From the NCBI GenBank assembly GCA_910587545.1, contig CAJUMI010000005.1:1-43857 (forward strand): 43,857 nt of DNA, read 5' to 3'. Of this stretch, positions 42,539 to 43,857 are shown one piece after another. A model generated the notes under the pieces. It saw only the letters and a program-made list of their open reading frames with translations, was not told where the DNA came from and did no database searches. A program made the translations under genes and the position numbers. Each line of letters opens with the position of its first letter. Position 1 is the stretch's first letter. The DNA is from an uncultured Muribaculaceae bacterium (GTDB lineage Bacteria; Bacteroidota; Bacteroidia; Bacteroidales; Muribaculaceae).

Positions 42539-42572
42539 AAAAAGCCCTTGACTGATTTGTCAAAGGCTTTAA
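42539..42572 (-). terminator. Terminator of the alpha-glucan phosphorylase gene
   Basis: A 12-bp stem with one G-U pair (AAAGCCTTTGAC at 42561-42572 with GTCAAGGGCTTT at 42543-42554), followed by a T-run on the minus strand (42539-42545). It lies 24 nt beyond the stop codon. Confidence 0.85.
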
Positions 42573-42595
42573 GATATGTATTAAATATTATCAGT

Positions 42596-43857
42596 TTAGA
42601 TCCAGCGGGTGTAGGCGAAGTCCTGACGGTGGGGCAGGTTGGGGTTGTAGGGGTAGAGGCGGTAGCCGATACGGAAGACTCCGGGGTCTTTTGTCTCGGT
42701 GGTGAGCTCGTAGGTGAGCACGTTGCCTTCTTCCTTGACAACCTTGAACTGCTGTGTGCCGACGAAGTGCTCTTCTCCGTTTTCGACGCGGTGGATCACC
42801 AGTTCGAGGTGGAGATCCTTGCCGAGGCCGTTGGTGTCGATGATGGCTTCGACGCGTACGCTTTGGCCGGTGGTCGAGTTTGAAATCTCGCCGGAGTGAC
42901 GGATGTCAAACACTTTTATGCCATCCCAGTCTGCGGCGACTTTCTCTTTCCATGCGACAATCTCCTTGGCGAGGGCGAAGTCCTTGGCGACGAGTTTCTT
43001 TGATCGGTCTGCTTCGGGATTGTAGAAGCGGGCGATATAGTCGTCGATCATGCGCTTCATGGTGAAATGAGGCGCGATATCGCCGATCGAGCGCTTGATA
43101 TACTGGATCCACTCGGGGGAGTAGCCCTTCGAGTTCTTGGCGAAGTAGAGAGGGATGATCTCGTTTTCGAGCATCGAGTAGATTGTGGCTGCGTCGAGTT
43201 TGTCCTGTTGTGCCTGATCGGTGTAGGTGCGCTTGTCGGTGAGAGCCCAGCCGGCTTTTTCGTTGAAGCGATAGCCTTCATACCACCATCCGTCGAGGAC
43301 GGAGAAGTTGAGCACGCCGTTCATCTCGGCCTTTTCGCCTGATGTACCCGATGCCTCGAGGGGACGTGTCGGGGTGTTGAGCCAGATGTCGACGCCTGTC
43401 ACGAGACGTTTTGCAACGATCATGTTGTAGTCCTCGAGGAAGATGATCTTGCCTTCGAACTGGGGCATGTGGGAGATCTCCATGATACGCTTGATCAGAC
43501 CCTGGCCTGCGCCGTCGGCGGGGTGAGCCTTGCCTGAGAACACGAACTGCACGGGGAACTGCTCGTTGTTGACGATCTTGGCCAGACGGTCGAGGTCGGT
43601 AAACAGCAGATGGGCGCGCTTGTAGGTGGCGAAGCGGCGGGCGAAGCCGATGATGAGGGCGTTGGGATTGATCTTGTCGAGGACTTTCACGACTGCCGAG
43701 GGATCACCCTGGTTTGCAAACCATTTGGCCTTGAAGTCACGCTTGACAAAGTTGACGAATTTCTGTTTGAGTTGACAGCGCATTTCCCAGATGTCCTGGT
43801 CGTCGACATCGAAGATCCCTTTCCATGCTTCGGGGTTGCTCGAATCGGTAAACACTT
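42596..43857 (-). CDS. glgP: Alpha-glucan (glycogen) phosphorylase, C-terminal part
   Basis: Releases glucose-1-phosphate from the non-reducing ends of glycogen or maltodextrin. The frame enters from the right edge and gives 420 codons of the C-terminal half; the N-terminus, probably 400 or more residues, is outside the window. Signatures of the short GT35 type are IIGFARRFATYKRAHLLF, then VQFVFSGKAHPADGAGQGLI and TGVDIWLNTPTRPLEASGTS, followed by GEKAEMNGVLNFSVLDGWWY, in which the Lys is the PLP-binding residue. The C-terminal 85 residues are a beta-rich extension (FRIGYRLYPYNPNLPH). A terminator follows. Confidence 0.93.
   Translation of the reverse strand, partial: VFTDSSNPEAWKGIFDVDDQDIWEMRCQLKQKFVNFVKRDFKAKWFANQGDPSAVVKVLDKINPNALIIGFARRFATYKRAHLLFTDLDRLAKIVNNEQFPVQFVFSGKAHPADGAGQGLIKRIMEISHMPQFEGKIIFLEDYNMIVAKRLVTGVDIWLNTPTRPLEASGTSGEKAEMNGVLNFSVLDGWWYEGYRFNEKAGWALTDKRTYTDQAQQDKLDAATIYSMLENEIIPLYFAKNSKGYSPEWIQYIKRSIGDIAPHFTMKRMIDDYIARFYNPEADRSKKLVAKDFALAKEIVAWKEKVAADWDGIKVFDIRHSGEISNSTTGQSVRVEAIIDTNGLGKDLHLELVIHRVENGEEHFVGTQQFKVVKEEGNVLTYELTTETKDPGVFRIGYRLYPYNPNLPHRQDFAYTRWI

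Overview
The window looks like a chromosomal segment from a Bacteroidales bacterium. The evidence is the gene content (PPi-dependent phosphofructokinase, Na+-translocating NQR, an RND pump with a PG0541-type partner, TonB-domain proteins, a FadL-like porin, a signal-peptide mini-RHS effector) and repeated Bacteroidota-type promoters (-33 TTTG/TTGG, 19-20 nt spacer, -7 TAnnTTTG). A Muribaculaceae-like gut lineage is my best guess, but only by general resemblance. No rRNA, tRNA, CRISPR, integrase or IS element was seen.

Layout. 1-3039 (minus): the class II fructose-bisphosphate aldolase gene runs off the left edge, followed by pfp with its own promoter and terminator. 3149-9067 (minus): a tolC - membrane fusion protein - RND pump - PG0541-like operon. 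9242-13320 (plus): murB-murA, then dnaB with its own promoter. 13460-14527 (plus): a secreted leucine-rich-repeat protein behind a structured leader. It converges on the nqrABCDEF operon (20535 to 14660, minus), and a perfect 34-bp inverted repeat lies between them. 20804-25916 (plus): envelope genes (DcaP-like porin, HdeD/DUF308 membrane protein, Trp/Gly-rich secreted protein, FadL-like porin). 25995-28735 (plus): a Pif1-type helicase with a TPR tail and an ECF sigma factor whose end overlaps rmuC (minus).

30175-32766 is an AT-rich, degraded accessory island. It holds two gene remnants lying head to head with both 5' ends lost, then a tightly overlapping three-gene cassette. The middle gene of the cassette is intact and encodes a signal peptide, a tiny RHS-core motif and a domain carrying HEIIGH. 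The genes on either side each carry one apparent frameshift, at a (TA)3 tract and at an A4 tract respectively. This cassette is the best candidate for an under-described system: a secreted RHS-tip effector with possible accessory and immunity lipoprotein genes.

32956-35574 (plus): a potassium-channel-like protein with a highly atypical selectivity filter, coupled by an ATGA overlap to a YihY/BrkB protein, then RidA. 35567-42316 (minus): folC, a split chromate transporter pair, and a TPR-lipoprotein sensor followed by two secreted proteins each with two TonB C-terminal domains. 42596 to the right edge (minus): the C-terminal half of an alpha-glucan phosphorylase.

Together the core genes describe PPi-linked glycolysis, glycogen use, sodium-pumping respiration, peptidoglycan precursor synthesis and replication. 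Envelope and accessory genes are interspersed. All functional assignments come from reading the translated sequence, with no database search.
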